This document shows, in pieces, positions 18,105 to 27,711 of a stretch of DNA of 36,585 nucleotides. Both the position numbers and the translations under genes were made by a program. The DNA comes from Hyphomicrobiales bacterium (lineage in GTDB: Bacteria > Pseudomonadota > Alphaproteobacteria > Rhizobiales > Beijerinckiaceae). The stretch covers positions 1 to 36,585 of the forward strand of contig SEEM01000033.1 in assembly GCA_004144595.1 (NCBI GenBank). The letters are read 5' to 3'. The notes under the pieces were generated by a model. That model was not told the origin of the DNA. It made no database searches and saw only the letters and a list, made by a program, of their open reading frames with translations. Numbering within the stretch: the first letter of the stretch is position 1; each line of letters opens with the position of its first letter.

Positions 18105-19307
18105 GTGACGGCGGGACGCGCCTATCTCGACCATAATGCCACGACCCCGGTGCGCCCGGAGGTGGTGGAAGCGGTCGCGCATGCGCTGACGCTGCCGGGC
18201 AATCCGTCTTCCGTCCATGGCGAGGGACGCGCGGCGCGCGCGGCAATGGAGCGGGCCCGCGAGCAGGTCGCGACCCTCGTCGGTGCCAAGGCCTCGAATG
18301 TCGTCTTCACCAGCGGCGGCACGGAGGCGAACGTCGCCGTGCTCTCGCCCGGCCTGATGGACTGCGATGGGGGCCGCGACTGCGTGCGGACGCCTGCGAC
18401 GCTTCTGCTCCACAGCGCGACTGAACATGCCTGCGTCCGTGAGGGGCACCGTTTTCCCGCTGCCGCTGTCGAGGCGATCCCGGTCGACGGCAATGGCCTG
18501 GTCGATCTCGCCTGGCTCGATGCGAGGCTGACGGGTTTCGTCGCCGAGAACCCCGGAGCACGCGCACTCGTCTCGATCCACCTCGCCAATAACGAGACCG
18601 GCGTCATCCAGCCGGTCGCAGAGGCGGCGGCGATCGTGCACCGCCATGGCGGCCTCATGCATAGCGACGCCGTGCAGGCGGCCGGCAAGGTCGCCATCGA
18701 CATGATGGCGCTCGGCGCCGATGTGCTGACCCTGTCGGCGCACAAGATCGGCGGGCCGAAGGGCATCGGTGCGATCGTTTTCCGCACCGGCGTCCTCGAA
18801 CTCGCCGACAAGACGATGCGCGGCGGCGGGCAGGAGCGCGGCTGGCGCGCCGGAACCGAGAACCTGCCGGGCATCATCGGTTTCGGTGCGGCGGCCGAGA
18901 TCGCCGGGAAGGTTCTAGCAAACGAAGCCGAGAGGCTTCGCGGTCTGCGCGACCGCCTCGAAACAGGCCTCGCGGCGCTTTCACCGGAGACGGCAATCTT
19001 CGCCCATTCCGCACCGCGCCTGCCCAATACCAGCGCCTTCGCGACGCCCGGCCTCAAGGCGGAGACCGTCCTGATCAAGCTCGATCTCGCCGGGGCGGCG
19101 TTGTCATCGGGCTCGGCCTGTTCCTCGGGCAAGGTCAAGCGTTCGCATGTGCTCGATGCGATGAAAATCGACTTGGATCTGAGCGCAGGGGCCTTGCGGG
19201 CCTCGCTCGGATGGACCACCTCCGAGGCAGATATCGATCTCTTCCTTGCGGCCTACGCCACGCTCGTGGCCGCGCAAGCCGATCGGAGCGCCAAGGCTGC
19301 CGCCTGA
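18105..19307 (+). CDS. Cysteine desulfurase, class V aminotransferase, NifS/IscS group
   Basis: PLP enzyme that takes sulfur from cysteine as a persulfide for Fe-S assembly, leaving alanine. Seen in 400 residues: YLDHNATTPVRPEV at the start, the SGGTEANVAVLS cofactor loop, the PLP lysine at 214 (LSAHKIGGPKG) and the persulfide cysteine at 339 in SSGSACSSGKVKRSH. The long mobile Cys loop places it in group I (NifS/IscS), unlike the group II SufS encoded later in the same operon. The start is GTG 18105; in-frame ATG is absent nearby. It is the first gene of the suf operon, 60 bp before sufB, as in many Rhizobiales. I leave the symbol empty because iscS and nifS are both used for it. Confidence 0.93.
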   Translation: MTAGRAYLDHNATTPVRPEVVEAVAHALTLPGNPSSVHGEGRAARAAMERAREQVATLVGAKASNVVFTSGGTEANVAVLSPGLMDCDGGRDCVRTPATLLLHSATEHACVREGHRFPAAAVEAIPVDGNGLVDLAWLDARLTGFVAENPGARALVSIHLANNETGVIQPVAEAAAIVHRHGGLMHSDAVQAAGKVAIDMMALGADVLTLSAHKIGGPKGIGAIVFRTGVLELADKTMRGGGQERGWRAGTENLPGIIGFGAAAEIAGKVLANEAERLRGLRDRLETGLAALSPETAIFAHSAPRLPNTSAFATPGLKAETVLIKLDLAGAALSSGSACSSGKVKRSHVLDAMKIDLDLSAGALRASLGWTTSEADIDLFLAAYATLVAAQADRSAKAAA

Positions 19308-19335
19308 AGCGCCCCGCAACACGAAGACCAAACCG

Positions 19336-19352
19336 GCGGGCCTTGAACCCGC
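19336..19352 (+). promoter_or_regulatory. Hairpin with CCTTGAA loop directly before the sufB ribosome site
   Basis: GCGGG (19336-19340) pairs with CCCGC (19348-19352) around the 7-nt loop CCTTGAA. The hairpin ends 15 bases before ATG 19368 and about 3 bases before the GGAG ribosome site. The same loop and the same inner four base pairs recur in front of sufA (27910-27928), where the outer pair is C-G instead of G-C. Likely an RNA element or protein site shared by the two transcripts; its partner is unknown. Confidence 0.6.
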
Positions 19353-19367
19353 ACTGGAGACTGAGAA

Positions 19368-20840
<1,473 letters not shown>

Positions 20841-20845
20841 TTCCA

Positions 20846-20931
20846 CGTCATGGTCGGGCTCGTCCCGGCCAGCCACGCCTTTCTTTCTCACGTTCAAGTC
20901 GTGGATGCTCGGCACAGGGCCGAGCATGACG
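20846..20931. repeat. REP-like palindromic element between sufB and sufC
   Basis: Two 32-base arms (20846-20877 and 20900-20931) are inverted copies that agree at 24 of 32 positions by my count and share the ends CGTCATG and CCACG; a T/C-rich spacer lies between. Each arm also has an internal palindrome (GGTCGGG...CCCGGCC; GCTCGGC...GCCGAGC). I know closely similar dispersed palindromes ending in CATGACG from Bradyrhizobium/Bosea-like genomes. It lies inside an operon, so the folded RNA could stabilise sufB mRNA or lower sufC expression (inference). Confidence 0.65.
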
Positions 20932-20955
20932 CGGCGGAAATCCGGACCTGAAACC

Positions 20956-21708
20956 ATGCTCGAAATTCGCAATCTGGTCGTCAAGATCGCCGACGAGGAC
21001 AAGCAGATCCTGAACGGCCTGAACCTCACCGTGAACGACGGCGAGGTCGCCGCCATCATGGGGCCGAACGGCTCCGGCAAGTCGACGCTGAGCTATGTCA
21101 TCGCCGGCAAGGAGGACTATGAGGTCCTCGACGGCGAGATCCTGCTCAACGGCGAGAACGTACTGGAGATGGAAGCCGACGCCCGCGCCGCCGCCGGTAT
21201 CTTCCTCGCCTTCCAGTATCCGCTGGAAATCCCCGGCGTCGCCACCATGACCTTCCTGAAAGCGGCCATGAACGCGCAGCGCAGGGCGCGCGGCGAGGAC
21301 GAACTGCTGACGCCTGACTTCATCAAGCGCGTCAACGCGGCTGCCGACAAGCTCGGCATCGCCAAGGACATGCTGCGTCGTCCGCTCAATGTCGGCTTCT
21401 CCGGTGGCGAGAAGAAGCGCATGGAAATCCTTCAGATGGCTCTGCTTTCGCCGTCTATGTGCATCCTCGACGAGACCGATTCCGGCCTCGATATCGACGC
21501 GCTGCGGATCGTCGCCGAGGGCGTGAACGCGCTGCGCGACAAGAACCGCGGCTTCCTCGTCATCACTCACTATCAGCGCCTGCTCGACCATATCGTGCCG
21601 GACACCGTCCACGTCATGTCGAAGGGCAGGATCGTGAAGACCGGCGGCAAGGAACTGGCACTCGAGCTCGAGAAGTCGGGCTATGCGGCCTATGGGGAGG
21701 CGGCGTAA
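20956..21708 (+). CDS. sufC: Fe-S assembly ATPase SufC
   Basis: ABC-type ATPase that drives conformational change of the SufBCD scaffold. Seen in 250 residues: [19 protein letters not shown], Walker [10 protein letters not shown] from residue 36, the Q-loop region [11 protein letters not shown], signature [11 protein letters not shown], Walker B with [14 protein letters not shown], and the switch histidine in [11 protein letters not shown]. Length equals the family's usual size of about 250. The start chosen is ATG 20956, which gives the standard N-terminus; in-frame codons upstream fall in the REP-like palindrome and are not coding. It ends TAATG, overlapping the sufD start, which implies translational coupling. 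Confidence 0.97.
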   Translation: MLEIRNLVVKIADEDKQILNGLNLTVNDGEVAAIMGPNGSGKSTLSYVIAGKEDYEVLDGEILLNGENVLEMEADARAAAGIFLAFQYPLEIPGVATMTFLKAAMNAQRRARGEDELLTPDFIKRVNAAADKLGIAKDMLRRPLNVGFSGGEKKRMEILQMALLSPSMCILDETDSGLDIDALRIVAEGVNALRDKNRGFLVITHYQRLLDHIVPDTVHVMSKGRIVKTGGKELALELEKSGYAAYGEAA

Positions 21709-23057
21709 TGGCCATCGTCACCCCGCTGAAGACGGCTGCCGAACAGCAGCTCGTCCAGCAATACGCTGACAGCAAGGCCGAGCTGCCGGGCGGCCCGGCC
21801 GTGCGCAAGCTGCGCGAGAATGCCTTCGCCGGCTTCGAGGCCAAGGGCCTGCCGCATCGCCGGCTCGAATCCTGGCGCTATACCGATCTGCGCACGCTGC
21901 TGCGCGAGGCGCGCCCGCTTGCCGGCGCCACAGCCGCCACGGCAGCCGTGAAGGCTCGCCTTGCGGCTCTCAACCTCGACGGCCTGCGTCTCGTATTGGT
22001 CGACGGCGTCTTCGCGCCGGAGCTCTCCACGCTCGATGCGATCCCCGAGGGCGTCTCGGTGCAGTCGCTCGCCGAGGCGCTGGTGTCGCCGCGCGAGGAC
22101 CTGACCCGCATCTTGGCTGGCCCCTCGGTCGGCCATGACGACATGGGCCTCGCACTCAACACAGCGCTGATGCGCGACGGCGTGTTTATCGAAATCGCCG
22201 AAGGTGTCGCACTCGACGAACGGATCGTGATCGTCGCGCTGGCTTCGGGCGAGGCAGAGCGGGCGGTGTTCCATCGCTCGGTCGTGCTGGCCGGCAAGGG
22301 CGCCAAGGGCACGGTTGTCGAGGTCAGCGAAGCTGCCGGCTCTGCGGCGCAGCAGATCAACGGCGCCATCGTCTTCGAAACCGGAGACGAGAGCGAGATC
22401 CAGCATGTCCGCATCGTCACCCGCCAGCAGGCGGCGACGGTCGAGGTGCAGAGCCTGCTCGCGACGGTCGGCGGTCACGCGAAGTTCGATTCCTTCGCGC
22501 TGATCTGCAATGCCGGAACGGTGCGCCAGCAGCATTTCATCCGGTATGCGGGCGAGCACACAGAGGTCGGCCTGCGGGGCGTCAACCTGATCAACAAGGC
22601 GCAGCATTCCGACGTCACGCTGATCGTCGACCACGAGGTGCCGAATGGCACCAGCCGGGAGTTGTTCAAGACGATCGCGGGCGGCGAGGCCACCGGCGTG
22701 TTCCAGGGCAAGGTCATCGTGCGCAATTACGCGCAGAAGACCGATGGCAGCATGAAGAGCAACGCGCTGCTGCTGAACGACGGCGCGACCATGTACAACA
22801 AGCCCGAGCTCGAAATCTTCGCCGACGACGTGGTCTGCGGCCACGGTGCGACGGTCGCGCAGATCGACGGCGAGCAGCTCTTCTATTTGATGGCGCGCGG
22901 CCTGCCGCGACCGCAGGCCGAGGCGCTCGTGCTGCAGGCCTTTGCCGGCGAGGCGGTCGAGTTCATCACTGATGAGGATGTGCGCGATCTCGTGATGACC
23001 GAGGTCGAGGCGTGGTTGAAGGCCCGCGAGGCCGCTTCCGAGGTGAGCACCGTCTGA
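21708..23057 (+). CDS. sufD: Fe-S assembly protein SufD
   Basis: SufB paralogue that completes the SufBC2D scaffold and helps iron entry. Seen in 449 residues: an N-terminal helical part with RRLESWRYTDLRTLL, then the beta-helix with the SufD signatures HFIRYAGEHTEVGLRGVN, LFKTIAGGEATGVFQGKVIV and NALLLNDGATMYNKPELEI; His379 lies in ADDVVCGHGATV, in the position of E. coli SufD His360, the residue paired with the SufB cysteine. The C-terminal LMARGLPRPQAEALVLQAF is typical. The start ATG shares one base with the sufC stop (TAATG) and the stop shares one base with the next ATG (TGATG), so sufC, sufD and the tautomerase are translated as a coupled set. Confidence 0.96.
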   Translation: MAIVTPLKTAAEQQLVQQYADSKAELPGGPAVRKLRENAFAGFEAKGLPHRRLESWRYTDLRTLLREARPLAGATAATAAVKARLAALNLDGLRLVLVDGVFAPELSTLDAIPEGVSVQSLAEALVSPREDLTRILAGPSVGHDDMGLALNTALMRDGVFIEIAEGVALDERIVIVALASGEAERAVFHRSVVLAGKGAKGTVVEVSEAAGSAAQQINGAIVFETGDESEIQHVRIVTRQQAATVEVQSLLATVGGHAKFDSFALICNAGTVRQQHFIRYAGEHTEVGLRGVNLINKAQHSDVTLIVDHEVPNGTSRELFKTIAGGEATGVFQGKVIVRNYAQKTDGSMKSNALLLNDGATMYNKPELEIFADDVVCGHGATVAQIDGEQLFYLMARGLPRPQAEALVLQAFAGEAVEFITDEDVRDLVMTEVEAWLKAREAASEVSTV

Positions 23058-23266
23058 TGCCCTATATCAATCTCCAGATCACCAAGGGCGCCTCGCGCCA
23101 GCAGAAGGCGCAGATCGTGAAGGAATTCACGGAAACGCTGGTCAAGGTGCTCGGCAAGAACCCTGAGAATACCCATATCGTGATCCAGGAGATCGAGCGC
23201 GAGGATTGGGGCCATGGCGGCGAACTGGTCGCCGACAAGGCTCCGGCCGCGCCCGGAAAGGCCTGA
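23057..23266 (+). CDS. Small tautomerase-superfamily protein embedded in the suf operon
   Basis: A 69-residue protein of the 4-oxalocrotonate tautomerase fold. Seen: MPYINLQITKGASRQQKAQI, so the catalytic N-terminal proline is exposed once Met is removed. By the 4-OT numbering the other active-site positions differ: Arg11 is Ala, Arg39 is His (ENTHIVIQEI) and Phe50 is Trp (EDWGHGG), so the substrate should differ from 4-oxalocrotonate. The form resembles PptA/YdcE-like members. It overlaps sufD (TGATG) and ends 3 bases before sufS, so it is surely co-translated with them. No Fe-S role is known to me for this family; the position suggests one, or use of the operon for another stress-linked reaction. 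Confidence 0.88.
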   Translation: MPYINLQITKGASRQQKAQIVKEFTETLVKVLGKNPENTHIVIQEIEREDWGHGGELVADKAPAAPGKA

Positions 23267-23269
23267 CCG

Positions 23270-24508
23270 ATGAACGCGCTGGCGAAGCCCTACGACGTTC
23301 ACGCGATCCGCAAGGATTTCACGATCCTCGGCAGGGAAGTCTATGGCAAGCCGCTGGTCTATCTCGACAACGCGGCCTCGGCCCAGAAGCCGGAAGCGGT
23401 GATCGAGGCGATGACGCGGCTGATGCGCGAGGACTACGCCAATGTCCATCGCGGCCTGCACTATCTCGCCAATGCATCGACGGAAGCCTATGAAGCGGCT
23501 CGCGAAAGCGCGCGCCGCTTCCTGAACGCGGCACATCTGGAGGAGATCGTGTTCACGCGCTCCTCAACCGGCGCGCTCAACACCGTGGCCTCGTCGCTCG
23601 GCCGCTACCTGCAGATCCAGGAAGGCGACGAGATCATTCTATCAATCCTGGAACACCATTCCAACATCGTGCCCTGGCACTACTGGCGCGAGCGCCATGG
23701 CGCCGTGATCAAATGGGCCCCGGTCGACGAGGACGGCAATTTCCTCATCGACGAATTCGAGAAGCTGATCTCGCCGCGCACCAAGGTGGTGTCGCTGACC
23801 CAGATGTCGAACGCGATCGGCACGATCATCCCGATCGCCGAGGTCGCCGCGATCTGCCGCGGCTACGGCATTCCACTCGTCGTCGACGGCAGCCAGGGCG
23901 CGGTGCACCTGCCGGTCGACGTGCAGGCGCTGGGTTGCGATTTCTACGCCTTTACCGGCCACAAGACCTATGGGCCGACCGGCTCCGGCATCCTCTGGGG
24001 CAAGAAGGAATGGCTCGACAAGCTGCCCCCCTATGAAGGCGGCGGCGAGATGATCGTCACCGTCAGCGAAGACACTGTCACCTATAACGACCCGCCGCAC
24101 CGCTTCGAATCCGGTACGCCGGCGATCGTCGAGGCTGTGGGCCTGGGCGCCGCGCTGGATTACATGATGGCGCTCGGCCGCGAGAACATCGCGGCGCATG
24201 AGGCCAAGCTCGGCGCGTATGCCATGGAGCGGCTCGGCGAGATGAACTCGATCCGCATTTTCGGCAAGGCGCGGGAGAAGGGCGCGATCGTCGCCTTCGA
24301 GATGAAGGGCGCCCACGCCCATGACGTCGCCACCGTGATCGACCGCGCCGGTGTCGCCGTCAGGGCCGGCACCCATTGCGCCATGCCGCTTTTGGCACGA
24401 TATGGGGTGACATCGACCTGCCGCGCCTCCTTCGGGCTCTACAACACGCTCGAAGAGGTGGACAAGCTGGTCGATGCCCTGCGGAAGGCCGAGAGCCTGT
24501 TCGCCTGA
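23270..24508 (+). CDS. sufS: Cysteine desulfurase SufS
   Basis: Group II cysteine desulfurase that delivers persulfide sulfur to the SufBCD scaffold. Seen in 412 residues: IRKDFTILGREVYGKPLVYL at the start, HRGLHYLANASTEAYE, FTRSSTGALNTVASSL, the PLP lysine at 232 (FTGHKTYGPTGSG) and the active cysteine at 370 (RAGTHCAMPLL) in the short protected loop of group II. Known: such enzymes need SufE or SufU to take off the sulfur; neither is encoded in the window, so a partner gene should lie elsewhere. The start ATG 23270 is 3 bases after the tautomerase stop. sufT follows after 15 bases. Confidence 0.96.
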   Translation: MNALAKPYDVHAIRKDFTILGREVYGKPLVYLDNAASAQKPEAVIEAMTRLMREDYANVHRGLHYLANASTEAYEAARESARRFLNAAHLEEIVFTRSSTGALNTVASSLGRYLQIQEGDEIILSILEHHSNIVPWHYWRERHGAVIKWAPVDEDGNFLIDEFEKLISPRTKVVSLTQMSNAIGTIIPIAEVAAICRGYGIPLVVDGSQGAVHLPVDVQALGCDFYAFTGHKTYGPTGSGILWGKKEWLDKLPPYEGGGEMIVTVSEDTVTYNDPPHRFESGTPAIVEAVGLGAALDYMMALGRENIAAHEAKLGAYAMERLGEMNSIRIFGKAREKGAIVAFEMKGAHAHDVATVIDRAGVAVRAGTHCAMPLLARYGVTSTCRASFGLYNTLEEVDKLVDALRKAESLFA

Positions 24509-24523
24509 CCGGGATTGAACGAG

Positions 24524-24907
24524 ATGACCGACAGCGTCGCTGACGACCTGAAGCCGAACGCCCCTGCAATGGGCAAGGGCACCGCGCTGCCGCCGGAAGA
24601 GATCGACCGGCTGACCGACGATATCGTGGCCGCCCTGAAGACGGTCTACGATCCGGAGATCCCCTCCGACATCTATGAGCTTGGTTTGATCTACCGCGTC
24701 GACATCGCCGACGACCGGCAGATCACGATCGACATGACGTTGACCGCGCCGGGCTGCCCGGTCGCCGGCGAGATGCCGGGCTGGGTCGAGAACGCCGTGA
24801 GCACGGTGCAGGGCGTCGCTGGTGTCACGGTCAACATGACCTTCGATCCGCCCTGGGACCAGTCGCGCATGTCGGACGAGGCCCGCGTCGCGCTCGACAT
24901 GTGGTGA
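24524..24907 (+). CDS. sufT: Fe-S maturation factor SufT (DUF59 / MIP18-like)
   Basis: Auxiliary protein that helps maturation of Fe-S proteins. Seen in 127 residues: a variable N-terminal tail of about 30 residues, then the DUF59 domain with KTVYDPEIPSDIYELGLIY and the conserved cysteine loop LTAPGCPVAGEM, ending in MTFDPPWDQSRMSDEARVAL. The set DPE-P plus PGCP is diagnostic for the SUF-associated form. The start ATG 24524 follows the sufS stop by 15 bases. Its leader (ACCGGGATTGAACGAG) resembles part of the hairpin motif before sufB and sufA but cannot form the stem. Confidence 0.94.
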   Translation: MTDSVADDLKPNAPAMGKGTALPPEEIDRLTDDIVAALKTVYDPEIPSDIYELGLIYRVDIADDRQITIDMTLTAPGCPVAGEMPGWVENAVSTVQGVAGVTVNMTFDPPWDQSRMSDEARVALDMW

Positions 24908-24934
24908 GGCTGGACGGACGAGGCCATCCGCCGC

Positions 24935-25285
24935 ATGCTCGGGTGCATGGGCTCGTCAAAGTGGGATTACATCCTGTTTCCGGTGATCGCCGCTCTGGCG
25001 ATCGGAGTGTTCTACGGCGCGCTGCGCCTCGTCGGCTTTTTCGGTATGGGCGTTCTCGGCCTCGTCATCGGCTTCATTGCGGTGCGGATGGATCTGGAGC
25101 GCGACGGGGCCAGCAGCGATCCATCGGCGCTCGCCGAGCAGTTCAAGGCCCGTGAACGGATGTCGCGTTCGGAGCGGGCCGATTTCCACGCTGCGCAGGC
25201 GTTCCGGCTCAAGCCACTCTTCATCGCGCAGGTCGTTGCGGCCGGCTTCGTCATATTCGGCTTTGGCTTGCATTTTCTGCTGTGA
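24935..25285 (+). CDS. Hypothetical inner-membrane protein with three predicted helices
   Basis: Not recognised. Seen in 116 residues: two hydrophobic helices close together (YILFPVIAALAIGVFYGALR and GFFGMGVLGLVIGFIAV), a polar, charged loop of about 45 residues (RMDLERDGASSDPSALAEQ and onward), then a third helix near the C-terminus (LFIAQVVAAGFVIFGFGLHF). There is no cysteine cluster apart from one near the N-terminus. The start may be ATG 24935 or ATG 24947 (MGSSKWDYILFP); neither has a strong ribosome site. It lies 27 bases after sufT and could be the last gene of the suf transcript, or a separate gene ahead of phzF. Confidence 0.75.
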   Translation: MLGCMGSSKWDYILFPVIAALAIGVFYGALRLVGFFGMGVLGLVIGFIAVRMDLERDGASSDPSALAEQFKARERMSRSERADFHAAQAFRLKPLFIAQVVAAGFVIFGFGLHFLL

Positions 25286-25397
25286 CGGCGGAAGCGGCTC
25301 GTATGCGTGATCGATCGCATGATCGACCTTCATTATTCCTGCTCGGGTAACGGTGGCATCAAGACGGGGCGAATGCCTTTCGCCACCGGAGCCCGCC

Positions 25398-26288
25398 ATG
25401 TCCAGCTTTCCCTACGAGACCGTCGACGTCTTCACGGACCGCCCCTTCGGCGGCAACCAGCTCGCCGTCTTCACCGATGCGCGTGGGCTGTCCGACACCC
25501 AGATGCAGGCGCTCGCCGCGGAGATGAACTATAGCGAGACCACGTTCGTCTTGCCGCCGGAGGATCCGGCCAACGATGCGCGCGTCCGGATTTTCACACG
25601 AAGCCATGAAATGCCTTTCGCGGGCCACCCCAATGTCGGCACGGCCTTCGTGCTGGCCCGCCATGGCCGTGACCGTGGCGGAGTGCTGCGCTTCGAGGAG
25701 ATCGCGGGGCTGGTCGAGGTGCAGATCGCGCGCGATGCCGCAGGCGCCGTCACCGGCGCGACGATTGCAGCCCCGCAGCCGCTGACGAAGACCATCGAGC
25801 TGCCGGCCGACACGATCGCGGCCTGCGCCGGCCTTTCTGCCTCCGACATCGTGGTGACAAACCATCAGCCGGTGCGGGCCTCGGTCGGCGTCTTCTTCGT
25901 TCTCGCGGAGGTGACCCTGGAGGCGCTTTCACGTGCCACGCCGGACCTGAGCCGGTTCAGGGCTGTGCGGGACAGCACGCCCGGCCTGGAGGGCCGCTTC
26001 TCGTTGTTCCTCTATGCGCGTGATGGCGCCGGCGATATCCGCGCCCGGATGTTCGCGCCGATCAGCGGCACCTGGGAAGATCCGGCGACCGGCAGCGCCA
26101 GCGCCACGGTCGCGGCGTTACTGCTCTCGCTCAGCGGCGAGGACGACGCGCGCTTCATGCTGACGCAGGGCGTCGAGATGGGGCGGCCGAGCCTGCTGCA
26201 TCTCACCGCGCGTCGCGGCGAGGATGGCATCCGTGCCACCGTCGGCGGCTCCTGCGCCCAGATGTTCCGGGGCGAGGCGCTACTATAG
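25398..26288 (+). CDS. PhzF-family isomerase/epimerase-like protein
   Basis: Member of the PhzF/YddE family with a diaminopimelate-epimerase fold; the cellular substrate is unknown for most members. Seen in 296 residues: YETVDVFTDRPFGGNQLAVF at the start, Glu47 in MNYSETTFV in the position of the PhzF catalytic glutamate, the glycine loop MPFAGHPNVGTAFVLA, and the second-half motif APISGTWEDPATGSASAT. Both pseudo-symmetric halves are complete. ATG 25398 was chosen because it starts the family N-terminus; the frame is open upstream to 25353. It is not part of a phenazine cluster. Its last 6 bases overlap the convergent YjbR/MmcQ gene. Confidence 0.9.
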   Translation: MSSFPYETVDVFTDRPFGGNQLAVFTDARGLSDTQMQALAAEMNYSETTFVLPPEDPANDARVRIFTRSHEMPFAGHPNVGTAFVLARHGRDRGGVLRFEEIAGLVEVQIARDAAGAVTGATIAAPQPLTKTIELPADTIAACAGLSASDIVVTNHQPVRASVGVFFVLAEVTLEALSRATPDLSRFRAVRDSTPGLEGRFSLFLYARDGAGDIRARMFAPISGTWEDPATGSASATVAALLLSLSGEDDARFMLTQGVEMGRPSLLHLTARRGEDGIRATVGGSCAQMFRGEALL

Positions 26289-26639
26289 CCCGAGTTCGGC
26301 CCGCACCCGCTTCGTCAATCCGGCGGCGGCGAGGCGGTGGCTCTCGGCGAGATAGTCGCACAGGGCCTCGTCCGGCATGCTTTCGCCTGACAGCCACTGG
26401 ATCCATTTCATGCCGCGCGAGGCGAGATAGGGTGCGGGCCGGAGGCCCGGCTGCTCGCCGAGGATGTCGAAGCCCATCGGCGAGCATTTGAAGGAGACGG
26501 CCATCTCGCCGTCCTCCTGCTGCCGGCCGATGGCGAAGACCTTCCCGCCGACCTTCCAGACATCGGCGCCGCCCCATTGCACGACATGGCTGGTGGCGGG
26601 CAGGCTGGCGCAGAAGGCGTTGTAGGCTTCGGGCGACAT
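26283..26639 (-). CDS. MmcQ/YjbR family protein
   Basis: Small protein of the YjbR fold (CyaY-like alpha/beta), annotated in the family as DNA-binding, but the function is unproven. Seen in 118 residues: MSPEAYNAFCASLPATSHVV, WGGADVWKVGGKVFAIG, VSFKCSPMGFDILGEQPGL, PAPYLASRGMKWIQW. This is the usual YjbR order: an acidic N-terminal helix, the V-W-KVGGKVFA strand pair, then the PYL--R-W segment. It lies 4 bases downstream of the Ldh-family gene on the same strand (one transcript) and overlaps the phzF end by 6 bases. Confidence 0.88.
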   Translation of the reverse strand: MSPEAYNAFCASLPATSHVVQWGGADVWKVGGKVFAIGRQQEDGEMAVSFKCSPMGFDILGEQPGLRPAPYLASRGMKWIQWLSGESMPDEALCDYLAESHRLAAAGLTKRVRAELGL

Positions 26640-26643
26640 GCTC

Positions 26644-27711
26644 TCAGTAGCTCTCGGCGTCGATGCCGTGGCGACTGGCGGCGGCTACGATCTGCGACCA
26701 GGTCTCGTCGTCGAGCGGGATGCCGGCCGCCTGCCGCTCGATCCTGACCTTGCGCTCCTTGTCGCCGGGGGCGAGCACGGGATTGGCCGGGTCCAGCGGC
26801 TTCGCGGCGCGCACGAAGGCGAGATAGCTCTCGGTGCGGCTGCGGCGCAGCTCCGCGTCGGGCTCCAGCCGCGCCGGGTCGATGATGACGCCGAAGAGCG
26901 AGTTGATCACCCAGGTCTTCTGCGGCTTCTGGTCGATGCGCGCGGCGCCCATCAGGCCGGCCGAAAGCAGCTCCGCGATCAGCGAGAGGCCGGCGCCCTT
27001 GTGGTCGCCGAAGGGCAGGAGCGCGCCGAGCGCATGGTCGGGGCTGGCGAAGACATGGGCGGGGTCCGTGGTCGGCCGGCCCTCGCCGTCGATGATGTAG
27101 CCGGGCGGGACCTGCTCGCCCTTGTTGAGCGCGACGCGGGCCTTGCCATGGGCCATGCGGCTGGTGGCGAAGTCGAGGATCAGGGGATCTCCGCCGGGTA
27201 CCGGGATGCCGATCGCATGGGGATTGGTGCCGAAGCGGGCTTCCTTCGCGGCATAGGGCGCGACGATCGGCGGGCGGCCGGCGACGTTGACCCAGAAGAA
27301 CGAGATCAGCCCGGCCTCGGCGGCAACCTCGGCATAATGGCCGATGCGGCCGATATGATGGGAATCGAGCAGGTTAACGATGGCGACGCCGCCGGCCTGC
27401 GCCATCGCGATGGCCCGGTCGACGGCGTTGCGCGCAGTCGGCTGGCCGAGCGCGATCTTGGCGTCGATGATCAGGAACGGCGCGGCGTCGACCTTCGTCT
27501 CCGGCCGCGAGGCCGGATCGAGATGGCCGTCCGCCAGCGATTGGAAATAGAGCGGCAGCATGCCCACGCCGTGGCTGTCATGGCCGCTGAGATTGGCGAG
27601 GACAAGATGGTCCGCCGTTTCCTGCGCCTCGGCTTCGGACCAGCCGGCCTTCACGACCATGTCGCGAACGAGGGCGTGCAGCGATTCGGGGCGGTGCAGA
27701 CGGTGCGCCAT
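26644..27711 (-). CDS. Ldh-family (malate/L-lactate/ureidoglycolate-type) NAD(P)H dehydrogenase
   Basis: Oxidoreductase of the Ldh_2 family, which acts on 2-hydroxy acids or reduces cyclic imino acids using NAD(P). Seen in 355 residues: ANLSGHDSHGVGMLPLYF, the family's first histidine motif; NLLDSHHIGRIGHYAEVAAE; the nucleotide region FGTNPHAIGIPVPGGDPLIL; GDHKGAGLSLIAELLSAGL; and VINSLFGVIIDPARL. All family blocks are present; the substrate cannot be read from sequence. The start ATG 27711 has AGGAAC upstream. It heads a two-gene minus-strand unit with the YjbR/MmcQ gene and separates sufA from the main suf operon. Confidence 0.92.
   Translation of the reverse strand: MAHRLHRPESLHALVRDMVVKAGWSEAEAQETADHLVLANLSGHDSHGVGMLPLYFQSLADGHLDPASRPETKVDAAPFLIIDAKIALGQPTARNAVDRAIAMAQAGGVAIVNLLDSHHIGRIGHYAEVAAEAGLISFFWVNVAGRPPIVAPYAAKEARFGTNPHAIGIPVPGGDPLILDFATSRMAHGKARVALNKGEQVPPGYIIDGEGRPTTDPAHVFASPDHALGALLPFGDHKGAGLSLIAELLSAGLMGAARIDQKPQKTWVINSLFGVIIDPARLEPDAELRRSRTESYLAFVRAAKPLDPANPVLAPGDKERKVRIERQAAGIPLDDETWSQIVAAASRHGIDAESY

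Noticed and set aside
19336..19352. On the minus strand the sufB and sufA hairpins read as tRNA T-arms (5-bp stem with loop TTCAAGG)
   Set aside because: No acceptor, D or anticodon arm can be placed around either copy, so there is no tRNA gene; the likeness is noted only because it may confuse searches.
24508..24523. A third copy of the CCTTGAA hairpin before sufT (ACCGGGATTGAACGAG)
   Set aside because: It shares CCGGG and TTGAAC, but the 3' arm of the stem is missing and the loop is shortened, so it cannot fold the same way.
25138..25150. TTCAAGGCCCGTG inside the membrane protein gene, similar to the reverse of the suf hairpin loop
   Set aside because: It is coding (FKAR), has no stem and fits chance at this length.
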